Origin: Parvibaculum sp.
GTDB taxonomy: Bacteria > Pseudomonadota > Alphaproteobacteria > Parvibaculales > Parvibaculaceae
Assembly: GCA_014359855.1 (NCBI GenBank)
Contig: JACIYQ010000025.1
Location: 1-9,194, forward strand
Length of the DNA stretch: 9,194 bases
Direction of reading: 5' to 3'
Position 1 is the first letter of the stretch. The number at the start of each line of letters is the position of its first letter. Below the pieces are notes generated by a model that was given only the letters and a program-made list of their open reading frames with translations, had not been told where the DNA came from and did not search any database. Below, piece by piece: positions 1-6,550 of the stretch. Position numbers and translations under genes: made by a program.

Positions 1-63
1 GCAGACGCGACTGCACATCAAGGCAGCAAGCTCCAACGCGGAGACATCTGTCGTTTCCGTCAT
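1..63 (-). CDS. chpT: Histidine phosphotransferase ChpT, N-terminal fragment (cut by window edge)
   Basis: Only the first 21 codons are present, read leftward from the ATG at 63. They give MTETTDVSALELAALMCSRVC, which resembles how I remember alphaproteobacterial ChpT proteins starting (a short polar lead, then a S-A-L-x-L-A-A-L-x-C-S-R-[VI]-C helix that in full-length proteins runs into the H-D-L-I-S-P phosphoacceptor motif). That histidine lies outside the window, so the assignment rests on the N-terminus alone. In Caulobacter ChpT is the cytoplasmic relay that passes phosphate from the hybrid kinase CckA to CtrA and CpdR. The gene diverges from cysQ, with about 146 bases between the two start codons. 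The Shine-Dalgarno is weak (a GGGG run about 9 bases upstream). No full CtrA-type TTAA-N7-TTAA box was seen in the intergenic stretch. Confidence 0.7.
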   Translation of the reverse strand, partial: MTETTDVSALELAALMCSRVC

Positions 64-69
64 ATCGAT

Positions 70-98
70 TTGCCCCAGAACCCCTAAAAGCCTAGAAA
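70..98 (+). promoter_or_regulatory. Candidate sigma-70-type promoter for cysQ
   Basis: TTGCCC at 70-75 and TAGAAA at 93-98 are separated by 17 bases. The pair closely resembles the promoter-like pair in front of the tRNA-Glu gene in this window (TTGCAC, 17 bases, TAGAAG). Transcription would start near 105, leaving a leader of about 105 bases before the cysQ TTG. This is pattern matching only; both boxes are imperfect. Confidence 0.3.
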
Positions 99-209
99 GC
101 CTGATAGCATCGCGCCGCCGTCAATGCCAGCCCCGGCGGCCAAACCAGCCTTCGCCGGTCTGTGCACACCCCTGCCCGATCCGGTCCGAACATTCCAGAG
201 GATGACGAC

Positions 210-1022
210 TTGACGAGCCTGATTTCCGACCGAGCCGCGCTCACTGAGGAACTGCGGCGGATCGCCCTAGTGGCGGGCGCAGCCATCATGGACCACTATC
301 ACTCGGAATTCGAGGTCATCCACAAGGAAGACAAGAGCCCGGTAACGGCCGCGGACCGGGATGCCGAAGCGATCATCCTCGAGGGCCTGAGGAAGGTCAT
401 TCCCGATGTACCGGTCGTCTCCGAAGAGGCTGCGGCCGGCGGGCATATCCCCGAAATCGGTCACCGCTTTTTCCTCGTCGACCCCCTGGACGGCACCAAG
501 GAATTCATCAACAAGAATGGCGAATTCACGGTCAACATAGCGCTTATCGAGGAGCGCGTGCCGGTTGCGGGCGTCGTCTACGCCCCTGCAAAGGATCGGA
601 TGTTTTTCGGCTATGGCGCGGGACACGCTTTCGAGCAGGCAATAGCACCAAGCGCAGACGGCAAGGCGGGACAGAGCGCGCCCAAACCCATTGCCGCGCG
701 CAAGCCCGCCGAAGATGGCCTCGTCGTCATTGCAAGCCGCACACATCGCGACACCAAAACCGACGAGTATCTCAGCCTCTACAAGGTGAAGGAATTTCTG
801 GCGGCGGGATCGTCGCTCAAGTTCTGCCTTGTCGCGGCCGGAGAAGCAGATCTTTATCCCCGCCACGGTCGCACCATGGAATGGGACACGGCTGCGGGAC
901 ATGCCGTCCTCCTCGCAGCGGGTGGCAACGTCACCCAGCTCGACGGCGCACCGCTTCTCTATGGCAAGACCGAGCGCGGGCTCGACAACCCCTTCTTCGT
1001 GGCGCGCGGCGCCACCGCCTGA
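210..1022 (+). CDS. cysQ: 3'(2'),5'-bisphosphate nucleotidase CysQ
   Basis: The encoded 270-residue protein belongs to the inositol-monophosphatase-like, Mg2+-dependent, Li+-sensitive phosphatases. CysQ hydrolyses 3'-phosphoadenosine 5'-phosphate (PAP) to AMP in the cytoplasm, removing the by-product of sulfate assimilation and sulfotransfer. The metal-site signatures are visible in order: S-E-E at 71-73, D-P-L-D-G-T-K-E-F at 91-99 and W-D-T-A-A-G-H at 225-231; the A-S-R-T-H segment at 175-179 is also typical. The D-G-T-K-E-F form favours CysQ over plain inositol monophosphatase (SuhB). I chose the TTG at 210 because AGAGGA sits seven bases before it and the protein then starts just ahead of the family's first helix. 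A GTG at 162 would add 16 residues but has no ribosome-binding site. A 29-codon ORF from the ATG at 124 ends in a TGA overlapping this TTG; see findings. A strong hairpin follows the stop. Confidence 0.92.
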   Translation: MTSLISDRAALTEELRRIALVAGAAIMDHYHSEFEVIHKEDKSPVTAADRDAEAIILEGLRKVIPDVPVVSEEAAAGGHIPEIGHRFFLVDPLDGTKEFINKNGEFTVNIALIEERVPVAGVVYAPAKDRMFFGYGAGHAFEQAIAPSADGKAGQSAPKPIAARKPAEDGLVVIASRTHRDTKTDEYLSLYKVKEFLAAGSSLKFCLVAAGEADLYPRHGRTMEWDTAAGHAVLLAAGGNVTQLDGAPLLYGKTERGLDNPFFVARGATA

Positions 1023-1080
1023 AAATGTGAAAAAGGTTCTCCTGGTCCCCGGACCGGATCGAAATCCGGTCCGGGGCCTG
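1021..1080. repeat. Long GC-rich palindrome after cysQ (possible dispersed intergenic repeat or terminator)
   Basis: A perfect 13-bp stem (1047-1059 with 1064-1076) closes on a four-base CGAA loop, and one more pair is possible beyond a mismatch. It sits between cysQ (plus) and the 3' end of the ydbL operon (minus), so it could stop transcripts from both sides. Neither side has a classical T-run directly after the stem. Reading leftward there is a TTTTT about 12 bases beyond the stem; reading rightward there is none. The A-rich stretch at 1022-1034 followed by this kind of CCGGACCGGAT palindrome resembles a dispersed element I know from alphaproteobacterial intergenic regions. A genome-wide copy count would settle repeat versus plain terminator. 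Confidence 0.55.
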
Positions 1081-1327
1081 GTGCTGTCGAGGCCGTCGGA
1101 GAATGGCAAGCTGGCCGGCGCAAACCACGAACTGGCCCCCCGGCCGTCGAGGGTTCGCGCCGGCCCCGCCATGCAATACTCGATGCTGGCGGAAATGCTT
1201 GCGCTTTTGAAAGTGCAAGGCGCATGCCGCTGCGAGACGAGCGGTCCAGCCGCCGCTACGCATCATTCGGGGATTTTCATGTGCCAGCCGGAGGCGGAGA
1301 AGCCGCTCGTACCGGAACGGGACAGGC
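1079..1327. other. Intergenic stretch without a recognisable gene, containing one inverted repeat
   Basis: This lies between the cysQ hairpin and the stop codon of ydbL. Open frames cross it on both strands, but none has a ribosome-binding site or a protein sequence I recognise. One imperfect palindrome stands out: CTTGCGCTTT at 1198-1207 can pair with AAAGTGCAAG at 1210-1219 through ten pairs including one G-U, with only a two-base centre. It could be a regulatory-protein site or a hairpin in the 3' region of the ydbL transcript. I see nothing else. Confidence 0.35.
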
Positions 1328-1678
1328 TCAGGGCTTCTTCGTCCACGTGCCAGGCGCCGTCTCGACATACTGCCCGGATTTCGTCTTGGCGATGAGCTTC
1401 TCCGCGGCGAGCTTCTCTACGGCATTGAGCGTCGCGCCCGGTGTCTTGGCTGCGATCGCCTGATAGGAAGCGCGGCGGCGGAGATTGATGTCGTTCACCA
1501 TTGCCTTGATATCTGGATCTGGTGCCGCCGTCACAATGCCGACATAGCCGTTCAGCTTTTCGCCGACCAATCCCTGGGCCTTCGCGGAATCGAGATCGAT
1601 GGCGAGGGCGGATCCCGCGACAACGAGGGAAAACAGAAGCGCGAAAAGCGGCAGAACGGATTTCATGAATGAGCGCAT
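1328..1678 (-). CDS. ydbL: YdbL family protein (DUF1318), periplasmic
   Basis: The 116-residue product starts with a clear Sec signal peptide: charged M-R-S-F-M-K, a leucine-rich core to about residue 20, and A-L-A before a likely cut at residue 26/27. The mature part carries the DUF1318 hallmarks: a Q-G-L-V-G-E-K-x-N-G-Y-V-G stretch near 35-47 and an I-N-x-x-R-R-A-x-Y-x-x-I-A segment near 64-76. In E. coli YdbL is encoded with YdbH and YnbE and is thought to assist their envelope function, probably in a chaperone-like way. The start at 1678 has GAGGAA about ten bases upstream; a second in-frame ATG four codons later lacks one. This is the last gene of the operon, 14 bases after ynbE. No factor-independent terminator directly follows it; the nearest strong hairpin is at 1047-1076. 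Confidence 0.88.
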   Translation of the reverse strand: MRSFMKSVLPLFALLFSLVVAGSALAIDLDSAKAQGLVGEKLNGYVGIVTAAPDPDIKAMVNDINLRRRASYQAIAAKTPGATLNAVEKLAAEKLIAKTKSGQYVETAPGTWTKKP

Positions 1679-1692
1679 GTCTCGTGTCTTCC

Positions 1693-1896
1693 TCAGAACA
1701 GATCCGGATTTTCGGCGAGCAACTCGTCGAGATCGCGTTCGACCCGCACCCGGACCTCCTGCTCGATCTTGACGTTGAGATTGATTTCAATGGGCTTGTC
1801 CGGCGCCTCGATTTTCACCGTGGGGTTGCAGCCCGGCAACAGGAACGAGATCCCCAGCGCAGTGAAGAGCGCAAACCTGAAGAAAATGGGCTGCAT
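1693..1896 (-). CDS. ynbE: YnbE family outer-membrane lipoprotein
   Basis: This small gene encodes 67 residues and sits within a longer open frame. The ATG at 1896 has AGGAAG six bases upstream. The N-terminus is a lipoprotein signal: a hydrophobic run from I4 to L20, then L-L-P-G-C with the lipidated cysteine at residue 23. The mature part contains the family-typical P-T-V-K-I-E-A-P-x-K-P-I-E-I-N-L-N-V-K-I segment, followed by an acidic C-terminus ending D-L-F. In E. coli YnbE is an outer-membrane lipoprotein that partners with YdbH, apparently completing a bridge for phospholipid movement to the outer membrane. It lies 23 bases after ydbH and 14 before ydbL, so the three genes are almost certainly co-transcribed. 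Confidence 0.9.
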   Translation of the reverse strand: MQPIFFRFALFTALGISFLLPGCNPTVKIEAPDKPIEINLNVKIEQEVRVRVERDLDELLAENPDLF

Positions 1897-1919
1897 TGAA
1901 AGCTTCCTGTGCTGCAAGC

Positions 1920-4010
1920 TCACGGCTCCGTCTTGTTTGCGGGCGGCTGGACCGCCCCTTTCGACTGCTCTTTGATCAACTCGAGCGGCCGGAACCCGAC
2001 GGTACCACGCCGAAGGAGGTCCGCAAGCGATCCCTCGAGCTTCACATTGATGGCGAAGGGATATCCATCGTAGAGATCCGGATTGGCCCCTTTTAGCGAG
2101 AGACGAAGCACCATCTCGCCATTCGCATTTCCCGAAAGCCCTCCTGCGAGTTCCGTGTAGTGAAAGTTCCGCAGCGCATCGGTGAGCAGCTTCGTCTGTT
2201 CGCTCGCAAACGCCTCCGTCGCATCGCCGCGATAGACGATAACGCCATTGTCCTTCGCCGAAATATTGCCGTCGAGCAGGATCGGGTCGCCATTTCTGAT
2301 CGCGATCGGAACCTGCCCGCTGATACGGCCGGTCGCCTTGAGCCCCGGCACCTCGACCATATCGATCAGCGCCGAAAGATCGATATCCGTCACGGACAGA
2401 AGGAACTCCGCATTCCCCGCGGTAACCGATGCGCTCGAAGAAACGAGGACAAGTTTTCCCTTCGCAAATGGCCAATTCGCATCGACGATGCGAAGCCCGG
2501 CCCTGCCCAGCTCGAAGGCCACCGTTCCGTTCTCGAGCGGCACGCCTGCCTGCAACATGCCGACTTTCAGCGTCTGCACGCCTTTCGTCCGTAACGGAAG
2601 TAAACTCGAAAGCGATACCGTTCCGTTCACGCCTTCAACCGTGGCGGCGGAGACGGTGAAGCCGACGTTGTTTAGCTTCGCCGAACCCGAACTCGCAAAG
2701 CTCCCGTCTTTCAAATTCGCATTGGCGCTGTAGGAGAGGCTACCGCTCATCCGCGCGATCATGCCCTTGAACGAGGGTAACAAGGTCTGAAGCTCAAGCT
2801 TGCCCGGCGCGAAGGCGAGATCGCCACTTGCGCGAACTTGTCCCCGCCCCGCGGCGATGTCGTAGCTTGCCTTTACATTGGCAAGACGCGCGCCCGCAAT
2901 CGACGGCAAGGCGCTGCGCAAAACGAGATATGCGGAGAGAGAGCCCTGTACATATTCGACTGGACCCTCGACGCGCAGCGGCGCGAAACGCTCCGACGGC
3001 GCAAGATCACGGATCTTCACGCCCTGCAGGTCCATACGGACGGGTTTGAGTACCCCCCCAGCGAGACCACCTGTCGCTTCGACTTTTCCGGTGGCGGCGA
3101 AGGAGCCACCCGCTGTCTGGTTAAGCGAGAAATCGGCGAGGTCGGCGGCGGCTGCAATGGAGATATCCCCGCCGCTCACATTTACATCGGCCCGATAGGC
3201 TATGTTACCGCCAATATCGAGGTAGAGAGGCCGAAGCGCCGGAGCGATCATTGCGGGCGTAAGCGCTTCGCGGGCGAAAGTCAGCGCACCTTCCGCCGTC
3301 ACCCGCCCCACATGCGTTTCGCCGTCATAGGTTCCTTCCGCTTTGACAAGCGGAATACGGGCTTCCTCATCGACGGCACTGGCGACGGAAGCGGTAAAGC
3401 CGAGCCTTTTGCCTTCGAGACGCAGATGCCCCTCTGCGAAGAGCGGTGCGAAACGCGGCTCGTCCGCAACCTCGACGATCCGAAGCGCGGCGGACGACAG
3501 GAGGATGGCTTCGCCTTCCGGCCGAACGGAAGCCGGGCCGGCGAAGGCGAACTCGCCATAGGGAGTGGTCACCGTCAGCGCTGCCGCCTGCACCGAAATC
3601 GGCGGCAGGACGAGCCTCCCTCCGCCCCCGCCCTGGAGCAGAGGGTCGAGCGAACCGAGCGACAGGCCCTCACGTGTGAGCGTCACATGAAGTTTTGCTT
3701 CCTCTACCTCGACCGAACGGACTTCCCCCGAGAGAAGCTCGCCGAGGGAGTAGGTCACCGTGACGCTGCTTGCGGCGGCATCGGGCGAGGCGGGATCGCC
3801 GATGACGATGCCGGAAAGCGAGATGCTCCGGAGACCGATAAAGCCGACATTGAAGGAGATAGGCGAGATACCACGGTCCGCGAGCGCCCGGCCGATAACC
3901 CGTTCCGCCAGCGCCGCCCGCTCGGCCCAGAGCCAGACGAGACTCGTGGCAAGCACGACAAGGAGAACGGTTGACATCGCGGCGAGACGCGCCTTCCACG
4001 ATTTCAGCAT
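1920..4010 (-). CDS. ydbH: YdbH family AsmA-like protein (intermembrane lipid transport)
   Basis: The 696-residue product has one N-terminal signal-anchor helix (about residues 10-28, ending W-L-W-A-E-R). A long beta-rich region with repeated short G/S/A-rich strands follows, as in AsmA/TamB/YhdP-type proteins that span the periplasm as a hydrophobic groove. The C-terminal part carries the YdbH-type block N-G-V-I-V-Y-R-G at 588-595 and D-L-Y-D-G-Y-P near 645-651. In E. coli YdbH acts redundantly with TamB and YhdP in supplying phospholipid to the outer membrane and works with YnbE; the old Pfam label 'dicarboxylate transport' is misleading. The start at 4010 has only a weak GGTG ribosome site. 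An internal ATG at 3977 has none and would cut into the membrane anchor. ydbH is the first gene of ydbH-ynbE-ydbL and diverges from eipA. Long open frames on the opposite strand are artefacts of high GC. Confidence 0.9.
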   Translation of the reverse strand: MLKSWKARLAAMSTVLLVVLATSLVWLWAERAALAERVIGRALADRGISPISFNVGFIGLRSISLSGIVIGDPASPDAAASSVTVTYSLGELLSGEVRSVEVEEAKLHVTLTREGLSLGSLDPLLQGGGGGRLVLPPISVQAAALTVTTPYGEFAFAGPASVRPEGEAILLSSAALRIVEVADEPRFAPLFAEGHLRLEGKRLGFTASVASAVDEEARIPLVKAEGTYDGETHVGRVTAEGALTFAREALTPAMIAPALRPLYLDIGGNIAYRADVNVSGGDISIAAAADLADFSLNQTAGGSFAATGKVEATGGLAGGVLKPVRMDLQGVKIRDLAPSERFAPLRVEGPVEYVQGSLSAYLVLRSALPSIAGARLANVKASYDIAAGRGQVRASGDLAFAPGKLELQTLLPSFKGMIARMSGSLSYSANANLKDGSFASSGSAKLNNVGFTVSAATVEGVNGTVSLSSLLPLRTKGVQTLKVGMLQAGVPLENGTVAFELGRAGLRIVDANWPFAKGKLVLVSSSASVTAGNAEFLLSVTDIDLSALIDMVEVPGLKATGRISGQVPIAIRNGDPILLDGNISAKDNGVIVYRGDATEAFASEQTKLLTDALRNFHYTELAGGLSGNANGEMVLRLSLKGANPDLYDGYPFAINVKLEGSLADLLRRGTVGFRPLELIKEQSKGAVQPPANKTEP

Positions 4011-4182
4011 CCGGCACCGTCCGCAGCCTTGCCCGACTCGCTATGCCCTTTTCCGGTCACCGTTTCGCCATCCTGCGCGGACACTATCCCGAGACCGCGA
4101 TCCCAGAGATTCTGCGTTAGAGTTTGCATCAATTGACGGCGATTCGATGGCGGTTTGACACGACATGAAAGAGGAACGGCAC
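4011..4182. promoter_or_regulatory. Divergent intergenic region between ydbH and eipA
   Basis: Both envelope transcription units must start here. On the plus strand TTGACA occurs at 4155-4160 and TTGACG at 4133-4138, but neither has a convincing -10 box at the right distance before the eipA start at 4183. On the minus strand I find no clear promoter. The shared region leaves open that one regulator controls both units, but I see no obvious operator palindrome. Confidence 0.35.
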
Positions 4183-4824
4183 ATGCGCGACAAAGTCCAC
4201 CGGGCGGAACCGAGACCCACCGTGAAAGCTGGGACATTGAGCAGCCTTTCAGCGGTCGTCCTTTCGCTGGGACTGCTCGCCGGATCGTTCGCCATTCTGG
4301 CGCCCGCGCCCGCCTTCGCCCAGACACAGAACCAGTCTTCCGACACCTATCAGGAAGACGAGATCGTCAAGGAAGCAGGCGATTTCTTCGGTGCCGTGTC
4401 GAAAGGGCTGGCCGATGCAGTGCATAGCGTCTTCGAGAAGTACGGCGAGCCGAACGCCTATATCAAGGGCGAGGAAGCGAGCGGCGCTTTCGTCATCGGC
4501 CTGCGCTACGGCCAGGGCAATCTCGTCATGAAAAATGGCGGCAGCCAGAAGGTTTACTGGCAGGGCCCGAGTGCCGGATGGGATTTTGGCGGCGATGCCG
4601 TGAAAGTCTTCACCCTCGTCTACAACCTTCCCAATGGCGAGAAGATCTACCAGCGCTTTCCGGGCGTCGAAGGCAGCGCCTATTTGATCGGCGGCATCGG
4701 GGTCAACTATCAGCAGCGCGACGACATTGTCCTCGCCCCCATGCGCGCCGGTGTAGGCTTGAGACTCGGCGCGTCGGTCGGTTATCTGAAATATACGAAG
4801 TCGCGCGAGTGGCTGCCTTTCTGA
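4183..4824 (+). CDS. eipA: EipA family envelope integrity protein (DUF1134), periplasmic
   Basis: The 213-residue protein starts with a long signal peptide (n-region to about residue 19, hydrophobic core 22-41, likely cut after A-F-A at 46/47). The mature domain is DUF1134, marked by G-L-R-Y-G-x-G, then V-Y-W-Q-G-P-S-x-G-W-D-F-G-G-D, L-V-Y-N-L-P, Y-Q-R-F-x-G-V-x-G-S-A-Y and the final R-x-G-V-G-x-R-L-G-x-x-V-G-Y-L-K-Y. In Brucella EipA is a small SH3-like beta-barrel in the periplasm needed for cell-envelope integrity, with genetic links to O-polysaccharide synthesis. I chose the ATG at 4183 because AGAGGA lies seven bases before it; the upstream in-frame ATG at 4165 has no ribosome site and would put that AGAGGA inside the gene. 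The gene is divergent from the ydbH operon and is followed after 130 bases by a membrane-anchored coiled-coil gene. Only the alphaproteobacterial family symbol is claimed, not orthology. Confidence 0.9.
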   Translation: MRDKVHRAEPRPTVKAGTLSSLSAVVLSLGLLAGSFAILAPAPAFAQTQNQSSDTYQEDEIVKEAGDFFGAVSKGLADAVHSVFEKYGEPNAYIKGEEASGAFVIGLRYGQGNLVMKNGGSQKVYWQGPSAGWDFGGDAVKVFTLVYNLPNGEKIYQRFPGVEGSAYLIGGIGVNYQQRDDIVLAPMRAGVGLRLGASVGYLKYTKSREWLPF

Positions 4825-4954
4825 CACAGGGTCCACGCAAAATCTCCGTCCGCCTGGCCGAATGCTAGAAGGCCCGATGCTTTTCTGGCAGTCTCTGCCG
4901 GTTTTCCGGGGCTGCGGACGCAGCTGATGCGAGGGACGGGCGAAGCGAGGATCC

Positions 4955-5695
4955 ATGATCGAAAGCCTGATGCTGATTGCCCTTGGATTCCTCATCGCGA
5001 CGCTTTTCGCGCTGATCGGCGCGCAGTTTGTCTGGCGCCGCGCCGTCACCGTGACGCTTCGCAAGATGGATGCGGACGGCGGGGTGGATGCGGCCGAGGA
5101 CCGCCAGGCCGAACTCGACAGGCTGCTCCAGCGCCATGAACGCGAGCTTGCGCCGATGCAGGCGGAGATCCGCAACCTGCGCGCCGAGAGCGCGAGGCTC
5201 ACAGCCGCGAATGAAGCACTCGAGATGGAAAAGGCGCAGCTTTCGGCCGATGCGGATGAGCTGCGTACCGAGGGAGAAAGGCTCCGCTCCGCCCTCGCCG
5301 CCTTGCGCGAAAGGATCGACAGGGCCGCGGCCGAAACCGCGAAACGCGCCGCAGACGTGGCGGCGGCGAGCCGCGAACTGAGCGGCCTCGAACAGGCGCT
5401 CGCCGCCGAGGCCCGGCACTATGAAGCGGCGCGCGAAGAACTCGCCGCGCTCGAAGCGCCACCCGCGCCGGCGGAAGAAAGCCATGTGCCACAGGCACTT
5501 GAGCCCTACAGCCCCGAGGAGCAAGACGAGGACGCGCGCACCCTCGCGGAGGTGAAGGCCTCCCTTCTTGCCGAGATCGACGGAACGCCTGAAAGCACAG
5601 CACAGCGCGACAAGGATGATGAAGACGAAGCGCCCGCCAACGGCCCAAGCCTCGCCGAACGCATTCGCGCGCTCGAGGCGGGCGTCGCGCACTGA
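4955..5695 (+). CDS. Membrane-anchored coiled-coil protein of unknown function
   Basis: I do not recognise a named family. The 246-residue product has one transmembrane helix (about residues 4-26) followed directly by W-R-R-A-V-T-V-T-L-R-K-M. A tryptophan plus basic residues after an N-terminal helix suggests that the rest lies in the cytoplasm. Residues of about 45-160 are rich in E, A, R, L and Q in heptad-like spacing and should form a long coiled coil. A proline- and acid-rich linker follows (about 163-230), then a short helix ending S-L-A-E-R-I-R-A-L-E. Similar one-helix-plus-coil proteins with an R-R-A-V-x-x-T-x-R motif occur in Hyphomicrobiales, to my memory only as hypothetical proteins. 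GAGG lies five bases before the ATG. The neighbours eipA and a MAPEG protein hint at an envelope or division-related scaffold, but that is inference. Confidence 0.8.
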   Translation: MIESLMLIALGFLIATLFALIGAQFVWRRAVTVTLRKMDADGGVDAAEDRQAELDRLLQRHERELAPMQAEIRNLRAESARLTAANEALEMEKAQLSADADELRTEGERLRSALAALRERIDRAAAETAKRAADVAAASRELSGLEQALAAEARHYEAAREELAALEAPPAPAEESHVPQALEPYSPEEQDEDARTLAEVKASLLAEIDGTPESTAQRDKDDEDEAPANGPSLAERIRALEAGVAH

Positions 5696-5784
5696 CGGAC
5701 GCGCCTCGCAACCTCTTCTTTTATTTGCCGGAATCACCGCAAGCTGCTCTCCTTTACACGGGCAACGCATAAGGGAGATTCGCC

Positions 5785-6195
5785 ATGACGCCTTTCGCCT
5801 ATCCGCTGACGGGGCTCGTCACGCTGGTCACGCTTGCGGTCTATTTCTGGATGGCCTTCAAGGTCGGTAAGGCACGGGGAACATTCGGGATTCCGGCGCC
5901 GCGCATGGACGGGCCGGACGACTTCCTCCGTGTACTGCGCGTCCAGGGCAACACGACCGAGGTGCTGATCCTCTTCCTGCCGGCGCTCTGGCTCTTCGCG
6001 CTCACCATCGGCGACATGTGGGCCGCGCTTGTGGGCGTGATTTTCCCAATCGGCAGAGTGGTTTACGCCCGCGGCTACTATGCGGAGGCGCTGAAGCGCT
6101 CGACCGGCTTCACCATCGGCCTGTTGTCGATCGTGGTGCTCTGGCTGGGCGCGGCAATCGGCCTTGCGATGCAGGCGGCCGCCGCCTACATCTGA
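5785..6195 (+). CDS. MAPEG family membrane protein
   Basis: The 136-residue protein is short and hydrophobic with about four membrane helices (roughly 8-26, 58-76, 78-95 and 108-132). The MAPEG signature is present: R-V-Q-G-N-T-T-E at 52-59 and G-R-V-V-Y-A-R-G-Y-Y at 90-99. These correspond to the conserved arginine, asparagine and glutamate positions of membrane-associated glutathione/eicosanoid enzymes. Bacterial members are thought to be glutathione transferases or peroxidases acting on lipophilic substrates in the inner membrane, but the substrate cannot be read from sequence. AAGGGAG lies eight bases before the ATG. It follows the coiled-coil gene by 89 bases in the same direction, so joint transcription is possible but not certain. 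The convergent tRNA-Glu gene begins 29 bases after the stop. Confidence 0.88.
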   Translation: MTPFAYPLTGLVTLVTLAVYFWMAFKVGKARGTFGIPAPRMDGPDDFLRVLRVQGNTTEVLILFLPALWLFALTIGDMWAALVGVIFPIGRVVYARGYYAEALKRSTGFTIGLLSIVVLWLGAAIGLAMQAAAAYI

Positions 6196-6224
6196 CATCA
6201 AGCATTTGATTTTATTGGAAGAAT

Positions 6225-6300
6225 TGGCGTCCCCTAGGGGAATCGAACCCCTGTTTTCGCCGTGAGAGGGCGACGTCCTGGACCGCTAGACGAAGGGGAC
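6225..6300 (-). tRNA. tRNA-Glu, anticodon CUC
   Basis: Read on the minus strand, the 76 bases fold as a complete cloverleaf. The acceptor is GTCCCCT paired with AGGGGAC, with discriminator G and an encoded CCA (6225-6227). The D-arm TCGTCTAGCGGTCCAGGACG region is near-identical to bacterial tRNA-Glu. The anticodon loop is C-T-C-T-C-A-C with CTC at positions 34-36, and the T-arm is AGGGGTTCGAATCCCCT. The bulk of the sequence matches E. coli tRNA-Glu, which carries UUC; here position 34 is C, so the tRNA reads GAG only. That is common in GC-rich alphaproteobacteria, which also carry a UUC isoacceptor. No clear terminator hairpin follows in the 29 bases before the MAPEG gene. Confidence 0.97.
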
Positions 6301-6318
6301 GGACCAGTTCGGGCGCTC

Positions 6319-6347
6319 CTTCTAGGACGCCTTTGGGGGTCGTGCAA
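6319..6347 (-). promoter_or_regulatory. Probable promoter of tRNA-Glu
   Basis: On the minus strand TTGCAC (6347-6342) and TAGAAG (6324-6319) are separated by exactly 17 bases. They would start transcription near 6312, about a dozen bases before the mature 5' end at 6300. Position and spacing fit a stable-RNA promoter; the -10 box is imperfect. Confidence 0.55.
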
Positions 6348-6374
6348 GAGCAATCTGAAACACCGCCCGAAACC

Positions 6375-6390
6375 TAGGGGTTGTCCCCTA
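6375..6390. repeat. Small hairpin upstream of tRNA-Glu
   Basis: TAGGGG and CCCCTA pair around a TTGT loop. On the minus strand it could end a transcript arriving from the right, but it lacks a proper T-run. The arms use the same bases as the acceptor end of the neighbouring tRNA; see rejected items. Confidence 0.3.
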
Positions 6391-6452
6391 AAACATGCGC
6401 CCCGCACTGCGTCATTCGACCGCACCCGGCGCCTTTTTACGGTCCAAACTCC

Positions 6453-6550
6453 GCATTACTCAAGTTTATATAATATATATCAAACACTTATGGTGCAATC
6501 TGGTCGCATCCCAATAAATATTAAGTTTTTGCAACGCAACAAAAAGCGGA
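6453..6550. other. AT-rich island upstream of the small-RNA promoter
   Basis: About 95 bases here are strikingly AT-rich against GC-rich surroundings. They include a TATATAATATATAT run (6467-6480) and A- and T-tracts ending directly before the TTGACA at 6551. Such tracts next to a -35 box usually act as an UP element contacting the RNA polymerase alpha subunit, or bend the DNA. There is a perfect TATAAT at 6469-6474 but no -35 box to match it, so I do not call a separate promoter there. Confidence 0.5.

Noticed and set aside
2838..3974. Long open frame (378 codons) on the plus strand opposite ydbH
   Set aside because: It is fully antisense to a well-supported gene, rich in arginine and low-complexity as expected of a high-GC shadow frame, and has no recognisable motif or ribosome site.
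4165..4182. Upstream ATG as the start of eipA
   Set aside because: It has no ribosome-binding site, and the AGAGGA between it and the ATG at 4183 fits the later start.
4887..4905. GGCAG-TCT-CTGCC hairpin followed by GGTTTTCC as eipA terminator
   Set aside because: The stem has five pairs and the T-run only four bases interrupted by GC; too weak to call.
4249..5202. Long minus-strand open frame across eipA and the coiled-coil gene
   Set aside because: It crosses two supported plus-strand genes and the gap between them, and its translation matches no family I know.
4865..5770. Long minus-strand open frame opposite the coiled-coil gene
   Set aside because: Arginine- and phenylalanine-rich shadow of the plus-strand gene, whose membrane helix, heptads and ribosome site are clear.
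6375..6390. Hairpin near tRNA-Glu as a tRNA fragment or attachment-site duplicate
   Set aside because: Only CCTAGGGG and GTCCCCTA are shared with the tRNA end and in swapped order; no longer match to the T-arm exists and no integrase is in view.
6469..6474. Perfect TATAAT as a second promoter
   Set aside because: No -35-like box lies 16-18 bases upstream on the plus strand; it is likely a chance match within an AT-rich run.
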